Below, piece by piece: positions 22,301-35,581 of a stretch of 64,000 nucleotides of DNA (position 1 is its first letter; every line of letters begins with the position of its first letter). The translations under genes and the position numbers were made by a program. This stretch comes from Cymbidium sinense. Taxonomy: Eukaryota; Streptophyta; Magnoliopsida; Asparagales; Orchidaceae. The stretch is from positions 24,329,808 through 24,393,807 of the forward strand of contig CM038214.1 in NCBI GenBank assembly GCA_021442155.1, read 5' to 3'. The notes under the pieces were generated by a model. That model was not told the DNA's origin and searched no databases. It saw only the letters and a list, made by a program, of their open reading frames with translations.

Positions 22301-24710
22301 TTAAACTTAAAAAAATAAAATAAAAACATAAACCTAAATATACAGTAAAAAATAAAACATAAGCATAAAAAATAAAATAAAAATAAAACTTAAATAAACC
22401 TAAAAATAAATTAAAATAAAAAACATAAACTAGAAGAAATAAACCTAAAATAAATAAAATAAACTAAATAAAAAGAAAAAATAAACCAAAGTAAAAATAA
22501 AAAATAAAATAAACATAAATAAATAAAAAATAAAATAAATAAACCTAAACTTGCCAATTTATTTAATTTATAAAATACCCCTAAAACTGAAATCCTAAAC
22601 ACTAAACCCTAAACCCTAAAAAAAATACTTACCCTAAACCTACGACCTAAAATTACAACCTTAAATCCAAAGCCCTAAAAATCCTCAAACCCTAAACCGT
22701 AAACCCTAAACCCTAAACCCTAAGCACTAAACCTAAACTAACCTTAAACCCAAAACCCAAAACCCTAAACTCTAAACCCTAAAACCTAACCCTAACACTA
22801 AGCCCTAAACCCTAAACCCTAAATCCTAAAACAATAAACCTCTAAACCTAAATAAACCCTAAACCCTAAAACCCTAAACCTAAACCTAAACTCAAACCTT
22901 AAACCTAAACCCTAAATAATAAACCTAAACTTAAAAACTAACCTTAAACCTAAACCCTAAACCCTTAACTCTTAAACCAAAATTCTAAATACCTAAAAAT
23001 GTAAACTTAAACTAAATAAAATCTAATAATAAAATAAATAAATAAGCCTAAACCTAAATAAAATAAAAAATTAAAATAAAATAAAACCAAAACCCTAAAT
23101 GCTAAACCCAAAACCCTAAACCCTAAACCTTAACCCTAACCCTAAACCCTAAACTCTAAACCCTAAACCCAAAACCCTAAATCCTAAACCCTAAACCTTA
23201 AACCCTTAATTAACCCTAAACCTAAAACTCAAAACCCAAAACCCAAAACCACAAACCCTAACCCTAACCCTAAACCCTCAACTCTAAACCCTAAACCCTA
23301 AAACCCTAAACCCTAAATCTTGAACCCTGAACCCTAAACCATAAAATGCTAAACCCTAAACTAACCCTAAACCCTAAAACCCTACACACTAAAGCCTAAA
23401 CCCTAAATCCTAAATTAACTTATACCCTAAGCTAATCCTAAACCCTCAACCCTAAACCCTAAACCCTCAAGACCATAAACCCTAAAGACTAAACACTAAA
23501 CCCTACTAAGCTTAAACCCTAAACCCTAACCCTAAATATTAAAATCATAAACTCTAAAACCTTAAAACCTAAACCCTAAAATCGTAAGCCCTAAACCCTA
23601 AACCCTAAAGTGTAAATCCTAAAAACCTAAAAACCTAAACCTAAATAATGTAAAACCTAAGAATAAAATAAATAAAAACTTGAACCTAAATAAAAAACTA
23701 AAATAAAATAAAAACCTAAACTAAAACCTAAATCTAAACTTGAAAATAAAATAAAATAAAAAGTAAAATAAGCTAAAATAAAATAAACCTAAGAATAAAA
23801 AACTAAAATAAAATAAAAACTAAACATAAAATAAGAATAAAATAAAATAAAAACTAAATAAAAACCTAAACCTAAAAAAATAAAACCTAAAAGAAAAACC
23901 TAAACCCAAAATTTAAAAAAAAAAACCTAAACCTAAAATAAAAATAAAATAAACAAAATATAATATACTTAAACCTAAACTAAAACAAAAGCAACCTAAA
24001 CCTAAACCTAAAATAAACTAAACCTAAACCTAAACCTAAACTAAATAAAATATAATAAACTAAAAATAAACCTAAATTTAAACTAAAAAAACAAAATCTA
24101 AAAATAAATCTAAAATAAAAACCTAAAACCTAAACTTAAAAAATTAAAATAAAAACATAAACCTAAACCTAAAAAAAGAAAATAAATCTTAAACCTAAAA
24201 AATGAAATAAAAATAAAACTCAACTAAAAAATAAACATAAACATAAAAAATAAATTAAAATAAAAAAACCTATATTAAAATAAATAAAACTAAAATAAAT
24301 AAGCTAAAATAAATAAAAATAAAAAATAAACCTAAATAAAAATAAAAATAAAATAAACTAAAATAAATTAATAAATAATTAAATAAATCTAAACCTACAA
24401 TTTTACCTCGTTTAAAGATAACCCTAAAACATAAACCCAAAACCCTAAATCTTAAACCCTAAACCCTAAACCATAAAACTAACCCTAAACCCTAAACGCT
24501 GAACATACAACCCTAAACCTACAACCCTAAACCTAAACCATACACCCTAAAAGGCCCTAAACTCTAAACCCTAAACCCTAAACTTACCCTAAAACTAAAA
24601 CCCAAAACCTAAAACCCAAAACCCTAAACTAACCCTAACCCGTAACCCTAAACCCTAAATGCTAAACCCTAAACCCTAAAACCCTAAACCCTAAACCCAA
24701 AACTCTAAAT

Positions 24711-26418
24711 CGGAAGATTTTTTCTGTTGTTTTGTCCTTATCCTTATGGATTTTATTAGTCTTTTTTGGGGTGTGGCCCTCTTGGTTGGGGTTTGCCCAT
24801 GGGAAGGTGGTTGTTGATAGTTGTGTTATTATGGTTTTTTCTCCTACAACAAAGAGGAGATATGTGACATTGAGGGCTTTTTCTTTGGTTATAGATTAGC
24901 GAGCTATTTTCTTGCATTTATCTATCCTTTCTTTAGTACTGCTTTGGATGAGTGTTAGGTTGGTTGTTTCAGGTTTGTTATATCATCTGATTATTGGGTA
25001 TGCCTCCTGTAATATTGAGGTTTTATTTTTAATTGGTATTCTGAATGGGAAGGCGGCTAACTACTAGTTGGTTGTTTTGTGGATTTGGCTAATGTTATCC
25101 CTGTTGGGGTTCTTATTTATTGTTGTCTCTAGCTTTGGATTATTTCCATACAGGGTTTTTACCTTTTTTTGTTTTTGGCTGTCGTATCAAGCTATTTTAA
25201 TTGGATTCTTGGATAGGGATCGGAGGCTGCTGTCTCTGGCTTTTCTTTTTTTTTAATATTTCTGATTGGATGACTCTTTCTGTCCTTCATCCTAATGTTC
25301 TAAGTTTAGTAACTAGAATCTTTGGATGTATTGGTGGCTTACAGGGTGGACTGCCTTGTTGGCTGCTTAGTTTAAGTGCTCTAGCTGGCCAGTTTGGTTT
25401 AAAGAGTATTTACTTTGTTATAATTTTCTTGATCTTGTCAAATCTATGTATGGATTTGACTGTTTAAATTTCCATTCTTCTCTCGTGTCTACAGATTCTA
25501 TTTTTGGATTGTGGATGAACCTCTACCCTTTCTTGTTTTGTTGGTTGCCTAGCTTTCATTCAGTATTGATGTTAGTCTTATTGTTAACCTAGATATTATT
25601 ATCGTTTATGGATCTTAGCATCTTCTTTTAATGAAGGACCTTACTAATTTTGGTCCTCCTTTAGCCTTTGTTTGATCTCTGTTTAGTCCTATCTCCCTTA
25701 TTATGAGGTTTGCTCCTAGAAACTGTGCTAGCATTTCTTGGTGCTAGCTTTGGTGGTGCTCCCTATGGCCTAAGCCTTTCCTGATGGGTTACCTCCTTAT
25801 CTGCTTTACTGAGTTTAATCTATCTAAATGCCAGGTTTTTTTGTGGCTACATTTGCTTTTTGAATTTTTATGTAGGTTTGTGCGATGATCATCATTGGAT
25901 AAGGTGCTGCAAGAGGTATGCTGGCAATGATGGCCATGATGCTTCCCACACCTTCTTTTGGCTGGTAGTGCTATATGTAATTATAACCCATCACTTAAAG
26001 TCTGATGCTTACATATGGTGTTGCTCCTTAAGATGATTATAACTGAGCTTGAGCATCTCTTTATCTTTCTACTTCTATCTGCTCTTATATTTCATGCTTA
26101 ATTAACTATTTCATTATATGTACTAATCCCTTTTCAAGCTTGTTGCAAATATATGGTACAGGTTGGGAGACATTGGCTGCTGGATTATGCTAGTTTCATA
26201 AGGAGTAGAGAAAGGTTACTGCTGATTTCAAGGATTATTTTTTATGGATCTTTGCTTCTATTTTGATTTGCTTCTTTTCTTTATCTATTGTATTAGCTAA
26301 GGGGCTTATCTCATTAGGACTTTTTGTAGCTCTTTGAACATTAGCTTAGAGATTTGCCCCCTCAATGGACTTTGTACCTTTTCTTTGTGGCAATAAAATT
26401 TTCCTAATTTCCCAAAAA
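24711..26418 (+). mobile_element. LINE 3, strongly 5'-truncated (3' region only)
   Basis: This island of normal-composition DNA starts at TCGGAAGATTTTTTCTGTTG directly after CCCAAAACTCTAAA. It is homologous to the 3' region of LINE 7: compare GGATAAGGTGCTGCAAGAGG near 25900 with GGATAAGGTGCTACAAGACG near 63755. No RNase H is present, so truncation lies wholly in the 3' region. The end is intact: GCAATAAAATTTTCC, CTAATTTCCC and A7 at about 26418, then TAAACCATAAACTAACCC. CCAAAACTCTAAA occurs at both flanks (24697 and 26450), but the flank is too repetitive to call a target-site duplication. Confidence 0.85.
25971..26018 (+). other. Stem-loop in LINE 3 3' region
   Basis: CTATATGTAA (25971-25980) pairs with TTACATATGG (26009-26018) with one mismatch. 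It is the counterpart of the perfect 12-bp stem in LINE 2, at the same distance from the 3' end and with the same inner word ATAACCC. Confidence 0.55.
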
Positions 26419-29400
26419 AATAAACCATAAACTAACCCTAAACACAAAACCCAAAACTCTAAACCCGAAACCATAAACCCTAACACTAATTGTAAACCCT
26501 AAACCCTAAACCCTAAAACCTTAAACCCTAAACCTAAACCCTAAACACTAAACTATAAAATGCTAAACCCTAAATTAACCTAAACCCTAAACCTACACCC
26601 TAAAGCTTAAAGCCTAAACCCTAAACTAACCCTAAACCCTAAGCTAACCCTAAACCTCAAAACCATAAACCCTAAAGATTAAACACTAATCCCTAAACCT
26701 TAATCCCTAAACCCTAACCTAAACCCTAAACCCTAAATCCCAAAACCCTAAAACCCTAAAACCCTAAAACATAAACCCTAAACCCTAAACAATAAACCCT
26801 AAAGCCTAAATCCTAAAAGCCTAAAAACCTAAACCTAAACTAAAACCTAATAATAAAATAAATAAATAAAAGCTGTTTAAATAAAATAAAACAAAAATAA
26901 AATAAAACCTAAACTAAAACCTAAACCTAAACCTAAAATAAAATAAAATAAAAGTAAAAATAAACTAAAATAAAATAAACATAAGAATAAAAAACCTAAA
27001 TAAAATAAAAACTAAATGTAAAACAAGAATAAAATAAACCTACAAAAAAACTAAATAAAAACCTAAACCCAAAAAATTAACCTAAAAAATAAATAAAAAA
27101 TAAAACCAAAACCCTAAACTAAAAAAAAACCTAAACCAAAAATAAAAATAAAATAAACAAAATATAAAAACCTAATCCTAAACAAAAATAAATACAACCT
27201 AAACCTAAACCTAAAATAAACTAAACCTAAACCTAAACGTAAACTAAATAAAATATAATAAACTAAAAATACACCTAAACTTAAACTAAAAAATTAAACC
27301 TACAAATAAACCTCAGCTAAAAACCTAAAATTTAAACTTAAAAAAAATAAAATAAACAACATAAACCTAAACCTAAAATTAAAAAATAAAACCTAAACCT
27401 AAAAAAGTAAAATAAAAATAAAACTCAACTAAAAAAAAAATCTAAACCTTAAAAATAAGCTAAATAAAAAACCTAAACTAAAATAAATAAAACTAAAATA
27501 AATAAAGTAAACTAAATAAAAAATAAAGTAAACTAAAATAAATAAAAAATAAACTAAATAAACTTAAACCTACCACTTTACTTAATTTTACAAAAAAAAC
27601 CCTAAAACCTAAACCCTAAACACAAAACCCTAAATCATAAACTCTAAACCCTAAACCCTAAACCCTAAACCATAAAACTAACCCTAAATTGTAAACCTAC
27701 AACCCTAAACTTACACCCTAACAAGCCCTAAACCCTAAACCCTAAACACTATATTATAAACCCTAAACTAACCCTAAACCCTAAACACTATATTATAAAC
27801 CCTAAACTAACCCAAAACCCTAAACCCTAAACCCTAAACCCTAAATCCTAAACCCTAAACTTAAACCTAAACCTAAACCTAAACTTAGACCTAAAACTTA
27901 AACCAAAACCTAAACCTAAACTAAACTAACCTAAACTTAAACTAAACCTAAAATAAAACCTAAAACTCTAAACTATAAAGTTTAAACCCTAAACTATACT
28001 AAACTAAATACTAACCTAAACTAAACTAAACTCCTAAACCTAAACTCAAATCAAAACCTAAACAAAACTTAAACTAAACTAACCCTAACCTTAAACTCTA
28101 AACCCTAAACCTAAACTAAACCTAAAACTATAAACCTTAAACACTAGATCTAAACCTTAAACTAAATAAACCTAAGCTCCTAAAACTCTAAACCCTAAAC
28201 CCTAAACCTTAAACCTAAACCTAAACCTAAACTTAAACACTAAGCCCTAAACCCTAAACCCTAAACCCTAAACCCTAAACCCTAAACCCTAAATAAAAAT
28301 AATAAACTCTAAATGCTAAACCCTAAACCTTAAAGCCTAAATCCTAAGAACCTTAACCTAAACTAAATAAAAACTAACAATAAAACAAATAAATAAAATA
28401 AACCTAAATAAAATAAAAAAACTAAAATAAACTAAAAATCAAAACTAAAACCTAAACTTACACCTAAAAAAAATTAGAAAATAATAATAATGAACTAAAA
28501 TAAAATAAACCTCAGATAAAAAACCCAAATCAAAATAAAAAATAAAAGCAAAATAAGAATAAAATAAACTTGCAATAAAATAAAATAAAACTTAAATAAA
28601 AACCTAAACTTAGAAAAAAAGCCAAAAAATAAAACCTAAAAATAAATAAAAAATAAAAATCTAAACCTTAAAAAAAAAAAACATAAACCTAAAATAAAAA
28701 TAAAATAAATAAAATATAATAAACCTAAACCTAAACTAAAATATATACAACCTAAACCTAAACCTAAAATAAATTAAACTTAAACCTAAACGGAAACTAA
28801 AAATAAACCTAAACTTAGACTATAAAATCAAACCTAAAAAATAAACCAAAAATAAAATCCTAAAACATAAACCTTAAAAAATAAAATAAAAACATAAACC
28901 TAACCCTAAAAATAAAAAATAAACCCTAAACCTAAAAAATAAAATTAAAATGAAACTCAACTAAAAAATAAACCTAAAATGAAAATATAAACTAAAATAA
29001 AAAACCAAAGGTAAAATAAATAATCCTTAAAAAATAATCTATATAAAACTAAACCTACCACTTTACTTAATTTAAAAAAAATTAAAAATATAAAAAAAAA
29101 AATCTTATCCCTAAACCCTAAACCCTAAACTACCCCTAAACCCAAAACCCTAAACCAACAATCTTTAACCTTAAACCTACAATCCTAAACCCTAAAACCT
29201 AAACCCTATACCCTAAAATACACTAAACTATAAACACTAAATCCTAAACCTAAACCCTAAAAGCATAAACTCTAAAACCCTAAACCTAACACTAAACTAA
29301 ACTCTAAAATACCTAAACCTCTAAACTCCTAACCTAACTAAACTTAAACTCTAAACTCCTAAACTAAACCTAAAACTTATAGATGCATTTAAAACTTAAA

Positions 29401-32099
29401 CTAAACTTAAACTTAAAACCTAAATCCTAAACTTAAATCATAAACTAACTCCTAAACTAACAACCCAAAAAATCTAAACCTAAACTACACTATCTAAACA
29501 CTAAACTCCTAAACTCTAAACTAACTTTAAACCCAAAACTCAACCTAAACCTAAACTCCCTAACAAGTTTAAACTAAACTCTAAACCTAAAACCCTAAAC
29601 CAAAACTTAAACCTTTAAACTAAATCCTAAAGTTAAACTCAAAACCTAAACTAAATTAACTTAAGCTATAAACCTTAAAACCTAAACCTAAACCTAACTA
29701 TAAACCTTAAACCTTGTTAACTATAAACTTAAACCCTAAGCCATCAAAACCATAAATTCTAAAGCCTAAACACTAAACCCTAACCCTAACCCTAAACCCT
29801 AAACCTTAAACTCTAAACCCTAAACCTAACCCTAAACCCTAAACCCTAAAACCCAAAACCCAAAACCTTAACCCTAAACCCTAAACCCTAACCCTAACCC
29901 TAAATCCTAAGCCCTAAACACTAAACCCAAAACCCTAAAACCCTCAACCCTAAACCCTAAACCTGAAACCCTAAACCCTAAACCTTAAACCCTAAACCTT
30001 AAAAACCTAAAAACCTAAACCTAAACTAAATAAAACATAATAATAAAATAAATAAATAAACCTCAACCTAAATAAAATAAAAACCTAAACTAAAACCTAT
30101 ACCTATACCCAAAAATAAAATAAAATACAAAATAAAAAAAACTAAAAATAAATAAATAAAAACTTAAACTAAACTAAAAAAATAAAATAATCCTAAGAAT
30201 AAAAACCTAAATAAAATAAAAACTAAACATAAAATAAGAATTAAATAAACCTAAAATAAAATAAAATAAAAACTAAATAAAACCTAAATCTAAAAAATAA
30301 AACCTAAACCCTTAACTAAAAAAGAACCTAAACCTGAAATAAAAATAAAATAAATAAAATATACTAAACCTAAACTTAAACTAAAAGAAACTAAACTAAA
30401 ATAAATAAAACCTAAACCTAAACCTAAAATAAACTAAACATAAACCTAAACCTAAACTAAATAAAATATAATAAAATCAAAATAAACCTAAACCAAAAAC
30501 TAAAACATAATACTTAAAAATACACCTAAAATAAAAACTTAAAAAAATAAAATAAAAATATAAACTAAAACCTAAAAATAAAAAATAAAAACTAAACCTA
30601 AAAAATAAAATAAAAATAAAATAAAAATAAAACTCAACTAAAAAGTAAACTAAATAGAAAACCTAAACTAAAATAAATAATCCTATAATAATCAAACCAA
30701 ACTAAACAAAAAATTTAAATAAAATAAACTCAAATAAATAAACCTAAATCTAACATTTTACTTAATTTATATAAAAAAACCCTCAACCCTAAACCCTCAA
30801 CCCTAAACCCTAAACACTAAATCGTAAATCCTAAATAATATAACTAACCTTAAACCCTAAACCCTAAACCTGCGACCCTAAACCTAAAACCCCAGTCCCT
30901 AAACCCTAAACCCCAAAAAACCATAAACTAAACCCTAAACCATAAACTAACCTTAAACTTAAAATCCTAAACTCTAAACTTTAAACCCTAAATCCTAAAC
31001 ACTAAACACTAACCCTACCCCTAAACCATAAACCCTAAACCCTATAACCCTTAACCCTAATCCCTAAAACCTAAATCCTAAAATAACCCTAAAACCTAAA
31101 CCCTAAACACTAAAACCCTAAACCCTAAAGCTTAATGCTTAAACCCTAATTAACCCTAAACCCTATACCCTAAACCTTAAACTCTAAACCCTCAAAACCC
31201 TAAATCCTAAACCCTAAACCCTAAAGCCTAAACACTAAACCCTAAACTTTAAACCCTAATCCCTAACCCTAAACCCCCTAAAATCCTAAACCCTAAACCT
31301 TTAAAACTTGAAAACCTAAACCTATACTAAATAAAACCTAATAATAAAATAAATAAAACAACCTAAACTTAAAATGATAAAATAAATGAAATAATATAAA
31401 AACCTAAATGTAAACCAAAAAATAAAATAAAATAAATTAAAATAATATAAACCTAACAACAAAATACATAAATAAAATAAAAACTAAATGTAAAATAAGA
31501 TAAAATAAACCAACAATAAAATAAAATAAAAACTAAATAAAAATCTAAACCTAAAAAATAAACTTAAAAATAAAACCTAAAAATAAATAAATAAATAAAC
31601 CCTAAACTAAAAGAAAACCTAAACCTAAAATAAATATAAAATAAACAAAACATAATAAAACTAAACTTAAACTAAAATAAATGCTACATAAACCTAACCC
31701 TAAAATAAACTAAACCTAACCCTAAACCTAAACTAAATAAAATATAATAAACTAAAAATAAACCTAAACCTAAACTAAAAAATAAAACCTAAAATAATAA
31801 CTTAAAACTTGAAGCTAAAATAATAAAATAAAAACATAAATCTAAACCTAAAAATAAAAAATAAAACCTAAACATAAAAGAAAAAATAAAAATAAAACTC
31901 AAATAAAAAATAAACTTAAACATAAAAAATAAACTAATATAAAAAACCTAAACTAAAATAAGTAAACCTAAAATAAATAAACTAAATAAAAATAAAATAG
32001 TAAAATAAACTCAAATAAATAATATATAAACTAAATAAAACTAAAACTGATTTACTTAATTTTAAAAAAAAAAAACTAAAAACCTAAACCCTAAACCCA

Positions 32100-32345
32100 A
32101 AGATCAGGATCCTAAAACTCTAACCTAAACCTAAACCCAGGCCACTGAGCTCTGACCTGACAGCCTAGGCCAAACTAAACCACAGGCTTTAAACTCTGAG
32201 CCTGAAACCCTACCCTAAACACTTAATACAAACCCTAAACTCAGGTTTGCTAAAGGCACAAACCCTAAACCACAACCCTAAATCATAAAACCTAAAGCCT
32301 TAACCCACTAAACCTGAGCTCAAGACCACTGAGCCACAAACTAAC
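32100..32345. repeat. GC-rich block (GCCACTGAGC words)
   Basis: It follows a TTTACTTAATTTT box at 32050, with words CCCAGGCCACTGAGCTCTGA, AACCTGAGCTCAAGACCACT and AACTCAGG. It sits at the CCCTAAA position of the satellite unit and is interpreted as altered telomere repeat. Confidence 0.55.
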
Positions 32346-32929
32346 CTAAAATAAATTAAAAATAAAATAAACCTGGATAAAATGTAAATAAAATTAAAAC
32401 TACCATAAAATAGTAAAATAAAAACAAAATAAAAATCTAAGTTAAATAATAAACTTAAAAGTAAAACCCAAAATAAAAGAAAATAAAACCTAAACTGAGC
32501 TAAGAAAAAACCTAAACCTAAAATAAAATATAATAAATAAAATATAATTTTCCCCAAACCTACTAAGAGAAACTAAACTAAAATAAATAAAACCTAAACC
32601 TAAAATAAACTAAACTAAACCTAAAGATTAAATAAAATATAATTAACAAAAAATAAACTTAAAGCTAAATAAAACCTAAAAAAATAAACCTAAAACCTAA
32701 ACTAAAGAAATAAAACATAAATGACCTAAAATAAAAATAAAACCTAAACCTAAAATAAAATAAAATAAACTCTAAATAAAATAAAAATAAACCTAAATAA
32801 AAATAAATAATAAAATAAACTCAGATAAAATAAAGTAATTAAATTAAGTAAATCTAAACTATTGGTTTGTTTAATTTTAAAAAAAAAAACCTAAACCTCA
32901 AACAGTCAAATCTCTAAAGCCTAAACCCA

Positions 32930-33280
32930 TAATACCCTAAACCTAGGCCAAACTGGCCCACAACCTGAGCCACAACCACCCTCTAATTCCCAGGCCTGAC
33001 CCCCAGGCTAAACACTGAGCCCTCAGGCCCTACCTGGACCCTGAGCTCTGATCCTGACCTACCAGGCTCCTAGATGCTAGCCATGAGCCCTCCTGGCCAC
33101 CCTGACCCCAAACAGGCCTAAATGAGCCACTGAGCCACAATGTGACCTCCCCACTGGAACCCTAACTTGATCCTAGCCAGCACTAAGGCTTGGACTAAAC
33201 CACAGATCACAAACCCACTGGCCTACCTAGGCACCCCTAAAACCACCCTGAGCTAGCCTAAAACCACAAAACCTGAAAAC
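32930..33280. repeat. GC-rich block (CCTGAGC / CAGGCC words)
   Basis: It follows TTGGTTTGTTTAATTTT at about 32865. Dense in ACTGAGCCCTCAGGCCC, GACCTACCAGGCTCC and GAGCCACTGAGCCACAA. The position in the unit again equals that of CCCTAAA stretches elsewhere. No open frame with a domain is seen. Confidence 0.55.
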
Positions 33281-34142
33281 CTACTAAATAAAATATAAAA
33301 TAAAATGATAAAACCCAAACTAAAACATAAACCTAAACATATTTAAAATATTTAATAAAATAAACTATATAAATAAATAAAACTAAATAAAAAAATAAAA
33401 TAAACCTATGAATCAAACCTAAATGAAATATTAATAAAATAAACCAAAATAAAATAATATTAACTAAATAAAACCTAAACCTAAAAATAAACCATAAAAT
33501 AAATAAAATCAAAATATAAACTTACCAAAATAAAAAATAAAACAAATAAAATAAAATAAACCTAAACCTAAACTAAAATAAATAAAACCTAAACCTAATC
33601 CTAAATAAACTAAACCTAAACTAAACTAAATATAATAAAATAAACTAAAAAAATAAACCTAAAAAATAAACTTAAAAAAAAGCTAAAACCTAAACCTAAA
33701 ATAAAATAAAAAGCTAAACCTAAACCTAAAATAAAAATAAAACATAAACTAAAAATAAAATAAAAATAAAACTAAAATAAAGCTAAACCTAAAATAAACT
33801 AAAATAAAAAAACCTAAAAAAATAAACCTATAATAAATAAACTAAAATAAATAAAATAAAATAAACTAAAAAAACTAAAATAAATAAATAAATTAACAAA
33901 GTAAATAAATAAACTAATCGATTTACTTAATTAAAAAAACCAACCTAAATCCTAAACCCCTAAGACCTAAACCCCAAACCTAAAAAACCTAAACCCTAAA
34001 CCCAAAAAGCATAAACCCTAAAATCCCTAAACCCTAAACCCTAAACCCTAACCCCACTAAACCCTAAACCTTAAACCCCAAACCCTAAACCTAAAGTATA
34101 TATAAATAAAACATAAACCTAAACCTAAAATTAAACCCCTAA

Positions 34143-34580
34143 GAATGGAAAGAACCTTGATGGTGGGAACATCACCATCAATTGCTCTAAATCTAGATCA
34201 AAGGCAGGATTAAATTGGTGGTGGGATCTAGGTGCTCTATGGAGGTGGTGGTGAGTGGTGGTCATGGAGGAGCGATGGAGGTTATAGCCGTGGTGGTGGT
34301 GGAGGGAGAGATCGGGGATATGATGGTGGATCCCACTACTCGAGAGGCTGAGGTCATTCTGATGGGAACTGGAGAAACTAAAGAACATACGATCCGATCT
34401 ACTGCTTATGGAATTGTGTCTTTACAATAGAGAATATTCTAGTTATCTAGGACTTTTGCTTTGCTCTATGCTCATTTTTGATCTATGTTGCCGCTTGTGT
34501 CTCGAAAACTTGGTGTGTTACATGATTGATGAAATCGAAAAGAAGAAATATTAAATTTGAATTTATTCTATGTTAAAAAA
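34143..34580 (+). pseudogene. GRP 3' fragment, copy 3 (best-preserved ends)
   Basis: It begins after TTAAACCCCTAA with GAATGGAAAGAACCTTGATG and reads NGKNLDGGNITINCSKSR against the plant GRP consensus NGKELDGRNITVNEAQSR. A frameshifted glycine-rich part follows. The C-terminus reads YDGGSHYSRG, one stop, then SDGNWRN and a stop, matching the SRYSRG...SDGNWRN ending of AtGRP7-type proteins. The 3' UTR (CTTATGGAATTGTGTCTTTA, TTGATGAAATCGAAAAGAAG) is shared with copies 1 and 5, and a short poly(A) ends at 34580. The missing RRM start and internal shifts make it a pseudogene. Confidence 0.88.
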
Positions 34581-35509
34581 AGAAGCCAAAAACCCTAAAC
34601 TCTAAACTAAAACCTGACCCTTAAACATAAACCTTAAACCCTAAACCCTACACACCTAAAACTTAAACCCTAAACCCTAACCTAAAAAACTCTAAATCTA
34701 AACCAAACCAGAAAAAAAACCTAAACCATAAACCCTAAACCCCAAACAAACCAAACCCCCCAAAACTACCCATAAACCCCAAACTAAACCTAAAAGCTAA
34801 AACCTAAACCTAAACTAAATAAAACCTAAAAATAAAATAAATAGTTAAAACCTAAATGAAAGTATAATAAAAAAAATAAAATAAAACCTAAATTAAAATG
34901 TAAACTTAAACCAAAAAATAAAATAAAATAAAAAATAAAAATTAAATTAAATTAAAATAAATAAAAACTTAAACTAAAAAAAAAAAAACTTAAATAAAAT
35001 AAAAAATAAACCTAAAATAAAAATAAGATAAACCTAAAATAAAAATTAAAAAAACATAAACCTAAACAATAAATCTAAAAAAACCTAAAATAAATAAAAT
35101 AAATAAACCTAAACTAAAAACCTAAACTTAAATTAAAAATAAAATAAACCTAAACCTAAAATAAAATAAATAAAATCTAAACCTAAACCTAAACCTAAAC
35201 CTAAACTAAATAAAATATAATAAATTAAAAATAAACCTAAATCTAAGCTAAAAAATAAAACCTAAAAATAATCTTAAAATAAAAACATAAAACCTAAACC
35301 TATTAGAATAAAATAAAAACCTAAACTTAAAAATAAAAAATAAAAGCTAAACCTAGAAAATAAAATGAAAATAAAATAAAACAAAAAATATACTTAAAGC
35401 TAAAAAATAAACTAAAATAGAAAACATAATCTAAAATAATTAAACTTAAAATATAAAAACTAAACTAAATAAAAATAAAAATAAACCTAAATCTAAATAA
35501 AATATATAA
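34581..35509 (+). repeat. Telomere-derived G-poor satellite, segment 3
   Basis: CCCTAAA-like words to about 34790, then AATAAA/CCTAAA repeat up to the left edge of LINE 4. It holds the same landmarks as other units (AAAATATAATAAATT near 35213, CTAAATAAAACCTAAAAATA near 34812). No genes are seen. Confidence 0.8.
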
Positions 35510-35581
35510 TCCTTAGGCTACCGTGAGTACTATTCTGTAGGTTCCACCTCAAATTATGGATGCTTTGGGGCATCCGACACT

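Larger units (their letters stand above)
14541..24710 (+). repeat. Telomere-derived G-poor satellite, segment 1
   Basis: About 10 kb built from CCCTAAA, CCTAAA, AATAAA and ATAAAATAAA words, almost without G on this strand. From about 19390 rightward it shows a long-period order: a stretch of fairly good CCCTAAA; then CTAAATAAAACCTAATAATA; then a box like TAAAATAAGAATAAAATAAA; then AAAATATAATAAACC; then a TTTACTTAATTT box, and round again. TTTACTTAATTT-type boxes lie near 19390, 21145, 22556 and 24405. No genes are seen; long minus-strand frames such as 14608-14895 are F/L/Y/I low-complexity translations of the repeat. Segment 14600-19390 is noisier than the rest. Confidence 0.85.
26419..34142 (+). 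repeat. Telomere-derived G-poor satellite, segment 2
   Basis: The best-ordered part of the satellite. TTTACTTAATTT boxes lie near 27577, 29061, 30756, 32050 and 33920, and boxes like TAAAATAAGAATAAAATAAA near 27018, 28550, 30230 and 31490, giving units of about 1.3-1.7 kb. CCCTAAA-rich stretches (for example 27600-27870, 28190-28300, 29780-30000, 30780-31300) alternate with long AATAAA-type stretches. Subtracting the inserted LINE 3, the spacing 24405 to 27577 is about 1.46 kb, so LINE 3 interrupted a pre-existing unit. No genes are seen. Confidence 0.85.

Noticed and set aside
24697..26470. Target-site duplication of LINE 3 (CCAAAACTCTAAA at both flanks)
   Set aside because: The right copy is about 30 bp from the poly(A), and such words are common in the satellite, so it cannot be told from chance.
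34131..34388. Minus-strand frame rich in His and Ser, with similar ones at 14009, 14151 and 38472
   Set aside because: Antisense of the GRP glycine-rich coding sequence (GGTGGT read backwards).
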